Assembly (NCBI RefSeq): GCF_022965805.1
Contig: NW_027331657.1
Coordinates: 36,001 to 100,000 of the forward strand
DNA from: Primulina eburnea
Lineage: Eukaryota > Streptophyta > Magnoliopsida > Lamiales > Gesneriaceae
Reading direction: 5' to 3'
Length of the DNA: 64,000 nt
In this document: positions 54,601 through 61,930 of the stretch, in pieces
How positions within the stretch are numbered: position 1 is the stretch's first letter
Layout: every line of letters begins with the position of its first letter
Position numbers and translations under genes: made by a program
The notes under the pieces: model-generated
The model's database searches: none
Seen by the model: the letters and a program-made list of their open reading frames with translations, nothing else
Told to the model about the DNA's origin: nothing

Positions 54601-57600
54601 AAAATAATCGGTATGATCTAAACATAATTAAGGCATATAAACCTCTTTTGAGTAAGAAATCAATACAACTTTAAGATAACCATGATATCTAACTATGATG
54701 GTCCACAAGGTCTGAATATTCACAGCAATTAACCCCTGAGAAGGATTGCTACTTCCCAAGGATTGCGATAAAACTTACCTCATCGTCATCCTCTGCGTCT
54801 GAATCATCCAGCTCATTAGCTCGCCCCAGCAGTTTCTTCAGCTGTTTTCCAGATTTGCTCAGCCCCCCCTCCTCGTCTGAATCATCCAGATCATGAGCTC
54901 GTCCCAGCAGTTTCTTCAGCTGTTTTCCAGATTTGCTCAGCCCCCCCTCCTCTTCATCTTCGATCTAACAAACACAGAAAAATTATAGTCTCGCTCGCAA
55001 CCTTGTAGGGTAAGATAGAATCTAGATACACCATGACAAATAAAACATCAAAGTGCGGACTAAAAACCCAATTTATGGGCCGTTGCCGAACAACAATTGA
55101 AGAAAGAAAATAATCGGTATGATCTAAACATAATTAAGGCATATAAACCCATTTTGAGTAAGAAATCAATACAACTTTATGATAACCATGATATCTAACT
55201 ATGATGGTCCACAAGGTCTGAATATTCACAGCAATTAACCCCTGAGAAGGATTGCTAATTCCCAAGGATTGCGATAAAACTTACCTCATCGTCATCCTCT
55301 GCGTCTGAATCATCCAGCTCATTAGCTCGCCCCAGCAGTTTCTTCAGCTGTTTTCCAGATTTGCTCAGCCCCCCCTCCTCGTCTGAATCATCCAGCTCAT
55401 TAGCTCGCCCCAGCAGTTTCTTCAGCTGTTTTCCAGATTTGCTCAGCCCCCCATCCTCTTCATCTTCGATCTAACAAACACAGAAAAATTATAGTCTCGC
55501 TCGCAACCTTGTAGGGTAAGATAGAATCTAGATACACCATGACAAATAAAACATCAAAGTGCGGACTAAAAACCCAATTTATGGTCCGTTGCCGAACAAC
55601 AATTGAAGAAAGAAAATAATCGGTATGATCTAAACATAATTAAGGCATATAAACCTCTTTTGAGTAAGAAATCAATACAACTTTATGATAACCATGATAT
55701 CTAACTATGATGGTCCACAAGGTCTGAATATTCACAGCAATTAACCCCTGAGAAGGATTGCTAATTCCCAAGGATTGCGATAAAACTTACCTCATCGTCA
55801 TCCTCTGCGTCTGAATCATGCAGCTAATTAGCTCGCCCAAGCAGTTTCTTCAGCTGTTTTCCAGATTTGCTCAGCCCCCCCTCCTCGTCTGAATCATCCA
55901 GTTTCTTCAGCTGTTTTCCAGATTTGCTCAGCCCCCCCTCCTATTCATCTTCGATCTAACAAACACAGAAAAATTATAGTCTCGCTCGCAACCTTGTAGG
56001 GTAAGATAGAATCTAGATACACCATGACAAATAAAACATCAAAGTGCTGACTAAAAACCCAATTTATGGTCCGTTGCCGAACAACAATTGAAGAAAGAAA
56101 ATAATTGGTATGATCTAAACATAATTAAGGCATATAAACCTCTTTTGAGTAAGAAATCAATACACCTTTATGATAACCATGATATCTAACTATGATGCTC
56201 CACAAGGTCTGAATATTCACCGCAATTAACCCCTGAAAATGATTGCTAATTCCCAAAGATTGACTTACCTCAGCGTCATCTTCTGCGTCTGAATCATCCA
56301 CCCCATTAGCTCGCCCCAGCAGTTTCTTCAGCTCTTTTCCAGATTTGCTCAGCCCCCCCTCCTCTTCATCAGCCTCATCCTCATCCTCATCATCCTAGAT
56401 ATACATATTAATTTCAAACGGTTTTAGAATAACCATCAGCAAATAAGAACTTATTCAACATGGCAGGAAAAATGCAAAGAACACCTGCTTAATTTCTGGA
56501 GGAGCTGGCATTTCAAGCGCCAGATCTAAGCGTTCCTCTGGATCATTGCCAACTGCTTCATCATCATCCATAAAAATTTCTTCGTGCTCCCAATCGTCGC
56601 CTGGAGAAGATGGAAAAACCCTTTAAAATATAAATGGAATTTTCCCTATGAAATCCATATGGAATAGTCATATAAAAAAATTCAGGGTGCAGAAGAGATG
56701 TAGATGATATAAAATGGCAAGTTAAACATTGATAGTTTGAGGAAAACAAACACAACAAATAAGTAAAAAAAGGTCATCATCGGTCCTTCTCTCAAAAGAT
56801 CATATGCCATCAAATACCTGTGCAATGAAACATGTAGTGGACATTGAAAAGAAATAGAGGAAAACAAATTGCGTCAGGTGACAGACAAATGACATTAAAT
56901 ATTATAATCCTAACCATAAACTACTGCGGAAAAAAATGATTCTCTTACCACATATTTACACTATATTTGTTACTACATAAAACCCACACAGATGCCTTAC
57001 TCGCATGAAACTTTTAGCAGTTGCAAAGAAAATTTAAACAATTAGTTCACACCCTTTTCAATATCGTCATCGTCAAAGTCCAGGTCACCTCCTCTAGGAC
57101 CTTCATCATCATCATCCCCATTTTTTTGTTAACTCCTAGTCTACTTTTTCTTGCTGCCTCATCTTCCTCATCCTCCTCTCCCCGGTCCGAGGCATTGCCC
57201 TCATGATCATCACCTGGGGTTATTTTATGCCCTCTCACACCACCAGAGCCACTTTCTCGATCATCAACCTTTGCAACTTCACCAAATGCAGCAGGTCCAT
57301 TGTTTGCTGCTTTCATCATCCATCTTTCGTAACCATCGGCAGTTTTCCTTCTATTTTTCATCTTTTCTTCTGCTTCCTCCAAAGCGAGTTGCTTATATTG
57401 TACCACTTTGTTAAAACTGTACCAAGAAACAGAGAAAACGCACAAGGTAAATACAAAGAATGCAGAAAAAACGCTGAACTATTACTGCATAGTACCATGA
57501 ACGAGCAGGAATGGCAAGAAAGTACTTCCCCTGAAGCATCAGAAGGTTATATGTTGCTGACTGCCTCAAGGTGACCATGATATTGAGACTGGCTTGTTTC

Positions 57601-58827
57601 ATCTTCCAGCAGCCAAGGTTTATTCTTGTACTTCTCCTACGCAATGCAATCATACAATGATAGCAAACAGCTAGCAGTAAAACAAAAAAGAGTTTTACTG
57701 GCAAGAAACATAAAGCCAACCATCCTCAGACAAAGGACTTGTACTAATCAAACTTCTATGCTTATGTTATATATAAAAAAAATAAAAAATAAAAACAACT
57801 TCAGAATAGCACAGCACATCACATCACAAAGTACAGACATTACTGCATCATTATCCAATAGCACTTCCATGAAGTCTGAGAAAGATTGGCAAGGCTTTCT
57901 TTTTGTGCTTTCATTATTTCACAACTTATCTTAATTAAAAGAGGAGGCTCCACTGCTCCAGGCAATTATTCGACAAACAACAAACTCAAAAAATTCTGCT
58001 ACATAGTAAGAATTCCAGCACTTGCAACTAATGAGACAAAAAACACAAACCAAGAGTTATCTTGTAAGATGAAATCAGTACCGTAAGGCATCAGTAACTT
58101 GGCGACCCTGCAGACCTTCTTTCTGTAATAACCATTTATTCTCATGCTTCTTCTTAAAATTCGGAACTCCCGTAACAAATCTTCCAATAAAGTGACTTTT
58201 GTAGCTACTGGAACTTGCCCGGACATTATATTCCTAATATGAGACAATAACAGCCAAAATGAATTTATCAGTATTAATAGCTATTCCCTAACACGCAGGG
58301 ACGTGAATAGAAAGTAATTCATTGGCAGAATCCATTCGTGTTATCTTGCTTTAAGAGTTAATCCCTAAAATGAAACGGTTTAAGGGAGCAAAGATTGGGA
58401 ATTGATCTCGCATGCGCATTTATTTTTCAAATAATGGCCTATTTTGCAGTCGTTGGCAACTGGAAACGCATAGAAGACAAGCACACAATTAGATAAATCA
58501 AACGAAATTATAGATCCTTAAGATTTTTTATTCATGGCTATTATTTGCACTTGCAAGCCTTCACTAAAACCATTATTGAGAACGAGCAAAACTGCTCCAT
58601 GTTCTGAATTTGGAGCATACATTGCACAGATACATTGCGTTAGTAAAGGAGCGAACCCTAATCAAGCGAGTGATGGTTGTTCCGCACTCGTAACATTTGT
58701 CCCGATTCTCAGCCATGGTTTTACCGCACGCCACACAAAGCGTCAGGTGCTTGCACGTGCTTCCATAACGCTCGGCCGATGAACCACAACTGCCGCATGA
58801 TGGCTTCGATCTCAAATCTATTGGCAT
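12534..58827 (-). CDS. RAP74: transcription initiation factor IIF subunit alpha (TFIIF-alpha/RAP74), with a 43-kb internal exon array; possibly a decaying gene
   Basis: TFIIF-alpha pairs with TFIIF-beta to stabilise RNA polymerase II in the pre-initiation complex and to aid start-site selection and elongation in the nucleus. Exons run right to left: 58,827-58,657, 58,233-58,082, 57,636-57,496, 57,416-57,053, 56,600-56,485, 56,394-56,269, then about 85 array exons, then 13,106-12,892, 12,785-12,735 and 12,623-12,534. Order and content match plant RAP74: Cys-rich N-terminus, TFIIF dimerisation region, acidic middle, GLSKSGK-ELKKLLG motif, basic segment, winged-helix end. Plant RAP74 is usually about 540 residues. 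Exons 3, 4 and 7 carry homopolymer-adjacent frameshifts and the last exons are eroded. As printed, the exon 4 shift leads to a stop within exon 5. Either the gene is becoming a pseudogene or the assembly has indel errors. Confidence 0.85.
12735..12785 (-). CDS. RAP74: TFIIF-alpha winged-helix exon remnant
   Basis: After TGTTTCAG the frame reads EVKSATTQDRIAKFKTW and a GT donor follows. TTQD and AKFK match the conserved TTQDLVAKFK core of the C-terminal domain of RAP74, the part known in this family to contact FCP1 phosphatase and TFIIB. The serine-rich linker and first helix that normally precede it are absent, and the intron before it is only 106 bp. The domain is therefore incomplete, and the splice ends are a best guess. 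Confidence 0.55.
12892..13106 (-). CDS. RAP74: TFIIF-alpha exon 7 (basic linker), single-copy exon downstream of the array
   Basis: The acceptor TTTGTTAG and the intron before it are the same sequence as in every array unit. The exon starts TEDDISPV and continues with APKKEAPNEKPVENSAP. A one-base shift follows in GGTCATGGGATACC; one further G would restore frame. It then runs into SKSSKGKRKIG and LKKVKTEN before GTAAGT. It is 215 nt, one short of a phase 0 to phase 0 exon, which supports a single lost base. It encodes the basic region between the acidic middle and the winged helix. Confidence 0.75.
13107..13429 (-). other. last copy of the amplified intron
   Basis: This 323-bp intron joins the last array exon to exon 7. 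It carries the same landmarks as the other copies (GTAAGT donor, TTTGTTAG acceptor). It is more diverged from the array consensus than the internal copies, as expected at the edge of a tandem array. Confidence 0.85.
13430..33310 (-). repeat. array block A: mainly two-motif exons
   Basis: There are 39 exons with donor-side ends (within about 10 bases) near 13430, 13860, 14366, 14870, 15370, 15872, 16450, 16960, 17460, 17970, 18470, 18975, 19555, 20063, 20565, 21067, 21650, 22080, 22587, 23090, 23591, 24092, 24597, 25100, 25606, 26110, 26611, 27114, 27616, 28119, 28626, 29209, 29711, 30213, 30719, 31303, 31806, 32309 and 32810. Three-motif exons start at 15872, 18975, 21067, 28626 and 30719. 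One-motif exons are at 13430 and 21650. A four-exon, about 2.09-kb block is repeated within it. Confidence 0.85.
33311..51083 (-). repeat. array block B: higher-order repeat ladder
   Basis: Exon sizes follow a repeated order of motif numbers: 3-1-2-1-2-2, 3-1-2-1-2-2-2, 3-1-2, 3-1-2-1-2-2, 3-1-2-1-2-2-2, 3-1-2-1-2-2-2. Three-motif exons start near 33311, 36258, 39708, 41220, 44169 and 47622. Rare variants confirm the blocks: GATCTGAACATAATTAAGAC occurs near 34160, 37110, 42075, 45020 and 48475. The variant CAGCACACTAGCTCG occurs near 41253 and again 6,400 bp later. Confidence 0.85.
52170..52355 (-). pseudogene. array exon with a nonsense codon in its second motif
   Basis: Both G-tracts in this two-motif exon have the in-frame length of seven. 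In the second motif AAA of LSKSG has become TAA (52,248-52,250). If this exon is spliced in, translation would stop here. Confidence 0.8.
55794..55955 (-). pseudogene. first array exon after the founder, doubly interrupted
   Basis: It carries TAG at codon 5 (55,941-55,943) and a second TAG where a Glu codon is expected after RAN (55,824-55,826). Its first motif lacks 21 nt (seven codons) between ATCCAG and TTTC, a loss bounded by CAG at both sides. It is the most damaged copy and lies directly beside the founder exon. Confidence 0.8.
56269..56394 (-). CDS. RAP74: TFIIF-alpha exon 6, single-copy founder of the array
   Basis: Bounded by ATATCTAG and GTAAGT, it is 126 nt and phase 0 at both ends. 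It encodes DDEDEDEADEEE, GGLSKSGKELKKLLGRAN, then GVDDSDAEDDAE: one motif only. It keeps KEL, as in other plant RAP74 proteins, where array copies have KQL. Its 5' part (DDEDEDEA) is missing from all array exons, which instead start like exon 7. The intron that follows is the array intron. Confidence 0.88.
56485..56600 (-). CDS. RAP74: TFIIF-alpha exon 5
   Basis: The acceptor is TTCTCCAG and the donor GTGTTC. With the G carried over from exon 4 it reads GDDWEHEEIFMDDDEAVGND, then PEERLDLALEMPAPPEIKQ, in an unbroken frame of 39 codons. This matches the acidic middle segment of plant RAP74. Phase is 1 at the start and 0 at the end. Confidence 0.88.
57053..57416 (-). CDS. RAP74: TFIIF-alpha exon 4 (end of dimerisation domain and acidic region), one frameshift
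   Basis: It encodes FNKVVQYKQLALEEAEEKMK, KNRRKTADGYERWMMKAANN and GPAAFGEV, then a Gly/Asp/Glu-rich stretch and EEDEEDEAARKSRLGVNKK, all well conserved in plant RAP74. After the A7 run near 57,128-57,134 the conserved GDDDDEGPRGGDLD continues in the next frame; one more A would join them. In the printed sequence the shift leads to a stop inside exon 5. The acceptor is unusual: family phase suggests splicing before GTACAG, but that site is TTG|G, so the downstream CAG at 57,417-57,419 may be used instead. Confidence 0.85.
57496..57636 (-). CDS. RAP74: TFIIF-alpha exon 3 (dimerisation domain), internally frame-shifted
   Basis: One frame reads EKYKNKPWLLEDETSQSQY and GHLE. After CTTGAGG the conserved QSATYNLLMLQGKYFLAIPA continues in another frame. 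With the only clear donor of exon 2 and acceptor TAG of this exon, the first 24 codons are read out of the conserved frame but without a stop, and the second half is in the conserved frame. The exon as a whole therefore stays open. Confidence 0.8.
58082..58233 (-). CDS. RAP74: TFIIF-alpha exon 2 (dimerisation domain)
   Basis: The acceptor is CATATTAG. It reads EYNVRASSSSYKSHFIGRFV, TGVPNFKKKHENKWLLQKEG and LQGRQVTDALR, then donor GTACTG after the first two bases of the Arg codon. This is the conserved start of the RAP74 triple-barrel region that pairs with TFIIF-beta. There are no internal stops. The family pattern would place the junction after a full Arg codon, so one G may be missing at CGG|GT. 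Confidence 0.88.
58657..58827 (-). CDS. RAP74: TFIIF-alpha exon 1 (Cys-rich N-terminus)
   Basis: It encodes 57 residues starting MPIDLRSKPSCGSCGSS and ending TITRLIR before donor GTTCGC. Cys residues at about 11, 14, 25, 31, 34, 45 and 48 form Cys-x2-Cys pairs typical of the N-terminus of plant RAP74 and probably bind zinc. The start was chosen because it matches the usual plant N-terminus. The frame is open further upstream to an ATG at 58,941, but a good acceptor (TTTTTGACGCAG, ending 58,846) lies between, which suggests a 5' UTR intron. Confidence 0.88.
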
Positions 58828-59240
58828 TTTCCTTCTGTAATCGTCCTGCGTCAAAAAGAATGCATTCTGGAGATAAATACACACGTTCGCTCGAAATAAC
58901 GAATGCAGAGTGGGATCACAAACTGTGGACGAGGCTCTCATTGATCAGTAACCAACAAATGGGAAATTTGAAGTTTGATATGCACCTTCTTGGTTGTATA
59001 TTTTTGAATCTGGACTTTCGGCGTCAAAATCGCCTATCATAGTCACTTATACAAGTAATTCAAAGAGCCCCGACGCCAACAACTCCTCGATCTGAAATTT
59101 GAATTGAACCTTAACATTCCTGAACATTGAGGAGGCCTGGGATTACATAGACAAGGATCATGGACCAACTCTCCTCTCCATCTGAATTCCTCCGATCTGC
59201 GGCAATTCAAATTTGAATATCAACAGCATCTAGGCCTTTT
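58828..59240 (-). promoter_or_regulatory. probable 5' UTR, UTR intron and promoter region of TFIIF-alpha
   Basis: A pyrimidine-rich tract and CAG at 58,846 suggest a 5' UTR intron ending 18 bases before the ATG. Upstream DNA to about 59,240 is GC-richer than the AT-rich spacer beyond and is the likely promoter. I cannot place a TATA box or the transcription start. Confidence 0.4.
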
Positions 59241-59299
59241 ATACTTGGAATAATAGGGCCCAGAAACCTCGTTGGGCCGATAATAATGCTCCCGAATTG

Positions 59300-59921
59300 T
59301 GCCATCATGGTAAATTGATATTAGTGCCTTTAAAAATTAAATTTTAATAAAATTAATCAATAATTCGTAAATATCTAAAATCACAATTTTTTTAAGTGCT
59401 TGCAAAGTTTGTTATATTTGGGGAGATGTATTTGAAATATATGAATTTCGATTAATTTTATTGTTTACAATAAATTAATATATCAAAAATTAAATTTATA
59501 TCTTATTTATTTTTACATTAGTAAATACAAAGTAGAATTGATTTCAAATGACATCATTATTGAACGAAGTTGAAATTAACATAAAATACTATTTAAAATA
59601 CAAAATGTTGATTTGAAATTTATGTTCTTACTTCTCTAAACACTCAAAATACATTTGAAATCCACGAATTTGAAATTCATCAATTCAAGTACAACTTAAA
59701 TATTCATTAAAATAAATACGGATAGTGTATCGAATAACAAAAGGGTTAATTTCAAATTTTTAGAAAATTATTTAGTGTATATTGATGTGATACAAAATAC
59801 GAATATGTACCAGTCGAGAATATCATGTTTTAATATCATATATTAATATTTATGTAATGTGATATGATATAGACACGAAATATAAGTCGAGAATATAATG
59901 TTTTTATATCATATATAAATA
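59300..59921. other. AT-rich spacer
   Basis: No gene or element is recognised. Words such as GATATGATATA and ATTTGAAAT recur without clear period. Confidence 0.4.
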
Positions 59922-59929
59922 TATATCAT

Positions 59930-60597
59930 CATGGGCGGAGCGAGCATAGGCCCAGTGTGGGTTGCTGCCTACACTGGGCCAAAATTTTATATATATATAT
60001 ATATGTCTAAATTTTTAATTTGTGTATGCTATTATTACATGTTTAGCTGTATATACTCATCCAATTTTCTTTTAATAATTTTTAGACCCAAATTTCAGAC
60101 TAAATTTTTTACTTGTTATTAGTATCTATGTATACACTCTATATAGCCTTCTGTATGTGTTTTTCTCGAGTCATGAACGTCATATACTTTGAGTAACAAT
60201 CATTCTAATTCATTTTAATTACTGCTTAATCTTTCATAATCTCTAAAAAAACCCAAAATGTTAACAAATTTTAGGTTCGTTGTTTCGTTCAATTTTTGTC
60301 GATCGTTCAATTGTTTTATAATTTTATGTTTTTTCCAATCGATAATGAATTAATGCTTATTTTTCAAACGTATATTTTATATCATATTTTGTTTTGATTT
60401 TGGATTTTGTACACGTCGTTGTTCCTCATTTTCTGACATTTTCCCATCAATTATCAATGCTACTGGCTGTGCGTAACTTGTGTTCAAACTTTATGACACA
60501 TTATTTTTAGCTGTCGATTATTATTGCTCTCTTTTTTGCTTTATTAATTATAATATATGGTTGCCTACGCTGAACCAAGATCCTGGCTCCGCCCCTG
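59930..60597. mobile_element. hAT-type non-autonomous element
   Basis: The left end is CATGGGCGGAGC and the right end GGCTCCGCCCCTG, which are inverted repeats of the CAGGGGCGGAGC type seen on plant hAT-like elements (one mismatch at the left). Perfect 8-bp duplications TATATCAT flank it at 59,922-59,929 and 60,598-60,605. Longer subterminal similarity (GGCCCAGTGTGGGTTGCTGC versus GCCTACGCTGAACC) supports the pairing. The interior is AT-rich with no transposase. Confidence 0.85.
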
Positions 60598-60749
60598 TAT
60601 ATCATATCACATTTGTAGCTTCAACTTGTCACATAGTGATGAAACTCGAAGGAGCATGGGTCATGTGTTCTAATGAGACAATTGACATTTTTATAAAATT
60701 TATATTCATCTATCCTAAATGTATTTTTAGATGTATCAAAGGATAACAT

Positions 60750-61680
60750 CAATGGCCGATTGATGTTAACCGGGCAAATCGGGTAGTAGCCGAGTGTGCA
60801 ATTTGCCAAGTCGGATTCGTGGATGTACGTGCGATTGAATATTTTTCAGTGTAAGTTGCTAATAATCCGGGCCAGTTGATTTCCCTGTCACCTGAAGGGT
60901 AACGACCGGGATGACTTGCGTAGTAATCCTGAAATCACAGAACGTTAGGGAGGCGCCAGAAGTTATTCCGGCGTATCCACTCGACGCTCAAGTCAGTAAT
61001 GCACGCAAAGGAAAACTTGGAGAGAAAATAAGAGTGTTCGTGAGTGCTTGTGAGTAAGAAAAGAGAAGAGACCCCCCTCTGTTGAAATACCAACGGAGGG
61101 TATTTATAGATGAAGCCGGTAGATAACTTGCCCGCAAAGTTCGGATGGTGGTCCATGATTCGGGGTCATGGGCCACGTTGCAAAGTAGTGGGCCACGTAC
61201 TAAGAGTGGACCTGGTCATGGAACGTGGGAGAATGGGCTCCGCGATGTCCGGAAGACGTGGTGATCAGGGAGAGAATGTGTCTTTTTCCCGGGTGTTTCC
61301 CACCCGGGTGCCTCTGAGGTACTTCTCGGACCGGGAAGTTTTTACCCCGGGTATTGGATGATTACTCCCCGGGCGGTGGCTCGCCAAGTGGTTCATTGGG
61401 AATTCTTCTGACAATTGAATGCACAACTCGCCGGGCGTCTGAAGATCCGGGATCCATTTTCATACCGGCTCACTGAAGGTAATTGTACTTCGATATCTTC
61501 TCCCCAATCTGATCTTGCCCGAGTTCGAGAACCTTCCGGGTCAGGGTCTATACCCGGGCCCGGGTTCCCTTGGGGGCATCACCACTCCCTCCTAAAAATT
61601 CGGGCTAGAGTCTATCTCGCTGTCCCGATTAGTAAAAAACAGTTCTCCTGGTGATAGCGGAGTCTTCTAGAATTCTACAG
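60750..61680 (-). mobile_element. CCCGGG-rich segment, possibly part of a retroelement LTR
   Basis: GC content rises sharply compared with its left flank, and CCCGGG words recur (61,289-61,370 and 61,550-61,565). On the minus strand a TATA-like CTATAAATACCC occurs at 61,096-61,107. It is followed by a Cys-poor, stop-rich leader, an arrangement like an LTR promoter. No matching second LTR, primer site or duplication was found, so the class is uncertain. Confidence 0.3.
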
Positions 61681-61871
61681 ATGTGGATACCATTGCTGAT
61701 GCTGTCGTAAGCCTTAAAATTCAAACTTATCCACAATGTTTCGCGTTTCGAGGACTGTTATGATATCTCGACATTTACGCCTGTCTTTTCGACTGCTCGG
61801 TGCAACTTCCAATATTCACCTCAACCGTTGATATATTCGAGAATCAACGATCGTGATACACTCCTCTTTCC

Positions 61872-61881
61872 TATATATATA
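61872..61881 (+). promoter_or_regulatory. TATA-like box upstream of a small ORF
   Basis: TATATATAT lies 50 bases before the ATG at 61,931. The spacing fits a plant core promoter with a short leader. Confidence 0.35.
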
Positions 61882-61930
61882 TGATATCCTCCAACCCTTC
61901 CACTATCCCTTGCTGATTACTTCAATAGAT

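Larger units (their letters stand above)
13430..56268 (-). repeat. RAP74: 43-kb tandem exon-intron array of TFIIF-alpha, about 85 units
   Basis: Each unit is an intron of about 320 bp plus an exon. The exon begins ATCGAAGATGAAGAGGAG after TTTGTTAG and ends GATGACGATGAG before GTAAGT. It encodes IEDE, then one to three copies of the 26-residue EEGG-LSKSGKQLKKLLGRANEL-DDSD motif, then AEDDDE. By spacing I count 14 one-motif, 57 two-motif and 14 three-motif exons, about 170 motifs. Unit lengths are about 430, 505 and 583 bp. Exons are multiples of three and phase 0 at both ends unless a G-tract has changed length. About 17 exons contain a nonsense codon. Copy number depends on correct assembly. 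Confidence 0.95.
51084..56268 (-). repeat. array block C: divergent edge next to the founder exon
   Basis: Exon ends lie near 51083, 51666, 52170, 52677, 53102, 53688, 54188, 54777, 55282 and 55794. Private substitutions are commoner here than in the middle of the array. Examples are TTTCCATATTTTCTCAG (53,173 and 54,258), AGATCATGAGCTCGTCC (53,800 and 54,887) and GCATGCAGCTAATTAG-like changes at 55,815-55,831. Exon pairs at 53.1-54.2 kb and 54.2-55.3 kb form one 1,087-bp tandem duplication. Confidence 0.8.

Noticed and set aside
13430..56268. CRISPR-like regular array
   Set aside because: Repeat units are 430-583 bp, contain splice sites and a coding exon, have no unique spacers, and lie in a plant gene.
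57151..57574. Plus-strand ORFs of 87 and 123 codons
   Set aside because: They are antisense to TFIIF-alpha exons 3 and 4 and have no domain of their own.
58828..58941. N-terminal extension of TFIIF-alpha to the ATG at 58,941
   Set aside because: The family's usual start is at 58,827, and a good acceptor site lies between the two ATGs, so the extension is probably UTR or intron.
58534..59042. Plus-strand ORFs of 82 and 121 codons
   Set aside because: They are antisense to TFIIF-alpha exon 1 and its upstream region.
60621..61176. Several 60-88 codon ORFs on both strands
   Set aside because: They overlap one another, fall partly in CCCGGG-rich repeat DNA, and show no recognisable domain or promoter arrangement.
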